DNA from: Hyphomicrobiales bacterium
GTDB taxonomy: Bacteria > Pseudomonadota > Alphaproteobacteria > Rhizobiales > Xanthobacteraceae
Assembly (NCBI GenBank): GCA_021730825.1
Contig: JAKFYO010000316.1
Location: 1 to 6,504, forward strand
Direction: 5' to 3'
DNA: 6,504 nt
The position numbers and the translations under genes were made by a program. The notes under the pieces were generated by a model. The model was not told the DNA's origin, did no database searches, and saw only the letters and a list, made by a program, of their open reading frames with translations. Below are positions 5,809-6,504 of the stretch, piece by piece (position 1 is the first letter of the stretch; each line of letters opens with the position of its first letter).

Positions 5809-6504
5809 TCAGAATGCAATCTGCATGCGGGTTGCGAACACGTCGTACTCGGCACCGAGATTCACGTTGCCGGCGTTGAAACGCTCGACCTCGCCATGAA
5901 TCCAGTTGAACATGAAGCGGATGTTCTGGTTCGGATACCAGTTCAGGCCTGCGGTTATGTTGCGCTGGATGCCGCCGCGGACGATCGCAGCCGCATCGGA
6001 GTCGTTGAGATTGGCGTAGCTGTAGCGTGCCGCCAGTTCCCACGCGCCCCAGTTGCCGCTGCCCATCAGGAACGGCTTCCGCGGATTGATGCCGCCGAAG
6101 GCGCCGTTGCTTTCGCTGTAGCGGCGGCTTTCGCCGGTGAGCGAGTAGGAAGCCTGGAGATAACCGCCGTTGAATTCGGCGTCGCCCCCTGCAGTGCGCT
6201 TGATATTGAAGTTGAAGTACTCGCCCTGGAAGTAGAGCGCATTGAAAGCACCCGCGAAGCCGGCGCTGTAAACATTCGCGCCGTCCACGTTTGCGAGCAC
6301 GCCTGTGTCGAGCAGGCGAACACCCGGATCGACGCGGACTTCGATGCGGTCGCGCAGACGAAGCGTCGCGTCGGTCTGCGTCGTTAGCAGGCCCTGATAG
6401 TCGCCCTCGACGAGGAATGTGAAGTCGTTGGTGCGAACCGGCACAAAGACCGCGCGAGCGGTCACGCCGACAGCGGCACGTTGGGTGTGATCGGCGCCGA
6501 CGAC
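5809..6504 (-). CDS. Phosphate-selective porin O/P family outer-membrane protein, C-terminal part
   Basis: The frame is open from the right edge to TGA at 5811-5809, giving 231 visible residues; the N-terminus with the signal peptide lies outside the window. A GTG at 6465 is internal, because the frame continues upstream without a stop. The family is recognised from GGYLQASYSLTGESRRY, the region GAFGGINPRKPF, GNWGAWELAARYSYANLND and TAGLNWYPNQNIRFMFNW, which form the last strands of the OprP/OprO-type barrel. Alternating hydrophobic residues and a terminal phenylalanine (ATRMQIAF), the signal read by the BAM machinery, support an outer-membrane beta-barrel. Family members form trimeric channels, some selective for phosphate or polyphosphate, but selectivity depends on lysines and arginines of the N-terminal strands not seen here, so the substrate stays open. 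It converges on the lipoprotein gene. Confidence 0.92.
   Translation of the reverse strand, partial: VVGADHTQRAAVGVTARAVFVPVRTNDFTFLVEGDYQGLLTTQTDATLRLRDRIEVRVDPGVRLLDTGVLANVDGANVYSAGFAGAFNALYFQGEYFNFNIKRTAGGDAEFNGGYLQASYSLTGESRRYSESNGAFGGINPRKPFLMGSGNWGAWELAARYSYANLNDSDAAAIVRGGIQRNITAGLNWYPNQNIRFMFNWIHGEVERFNAGNVNLGAEYDVFATRMQIAF

Noticed and set aside
5896..6387. + strand open frame of 163 codons opposite the porin gene
   Set aside because: It is a valine/alanine-rich shadow of the porin, whose - strand reading has clear family motifs and its own terminator.

Overview
The window is a piece of an alphaproteobacterial chromosome, most likely from the order Hyphomicrobiales (Rhizobiales). The reasons are the gene order rplO-secY-adk-rpsM-rpsK-rpoA-rplQ, an RpoA that begins [15 protein letters not shown] and carries the alphaproteobacterial C-terminal tail, a short-LID adenylate kinase, and high-GC codon use. 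I cannot name the genus. The phosphate-selective-type porin gene at the right edge would fit a relative of the Bradyrhizobium/Xanthobacter group, but that is a guess.

Positions 1-4829 hold the distal end of the ribosomal protein superoperon (spc tail plus alpha operon), all on the + strand. It contains the 3' end of rplO (L15), secY (translocon channel), adk (adenylate kinase, overlapping secY by 4 bases), rpsM (S13), rpsK (S11), rpoA (RNA polymerase alpha) and rplQ (L17), and ends in a strong intrinsic terminator. Together these genes make ribosome parts, the core of RNA polymerase, the membrane channel for exported proteins, and the enzyme that balances adenine nucleotides. The 164-base gap between adk and rpsM is the most structured non-coding stretch. 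It has a sigma70-like promoter followed by a well-formed terminator hairpin with a six-T run, then a small hairpin just before the ribosome binding site of rpsM. This suggests that the alpha part (rpsM-rpsK-rpoA-rplQ) is transcribed and tuned separately from the spc part.

Positions 4830-5757 hold two small + strand genes of unknown function. One is a 74-residue zinc-ribbon protein, distantly like the phage Ogr/Delta type. The other is a 160-residue predicted lipoprotein with an atypical lipobox.

Positions 5753-6504 hold, on the - strand, the terminator and the C-terminal part of an outer-membrane porin of the phosphate-selective O/P family. The porin gene runs off the right edge. No stretch longer than 300 bases lacks a gene. 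I see no mobile element, CRISPR array, tRNA or rRNA, and no clearly new system. The points worth checking are the adk-rpsM leader and the two uncharacterised small genes.
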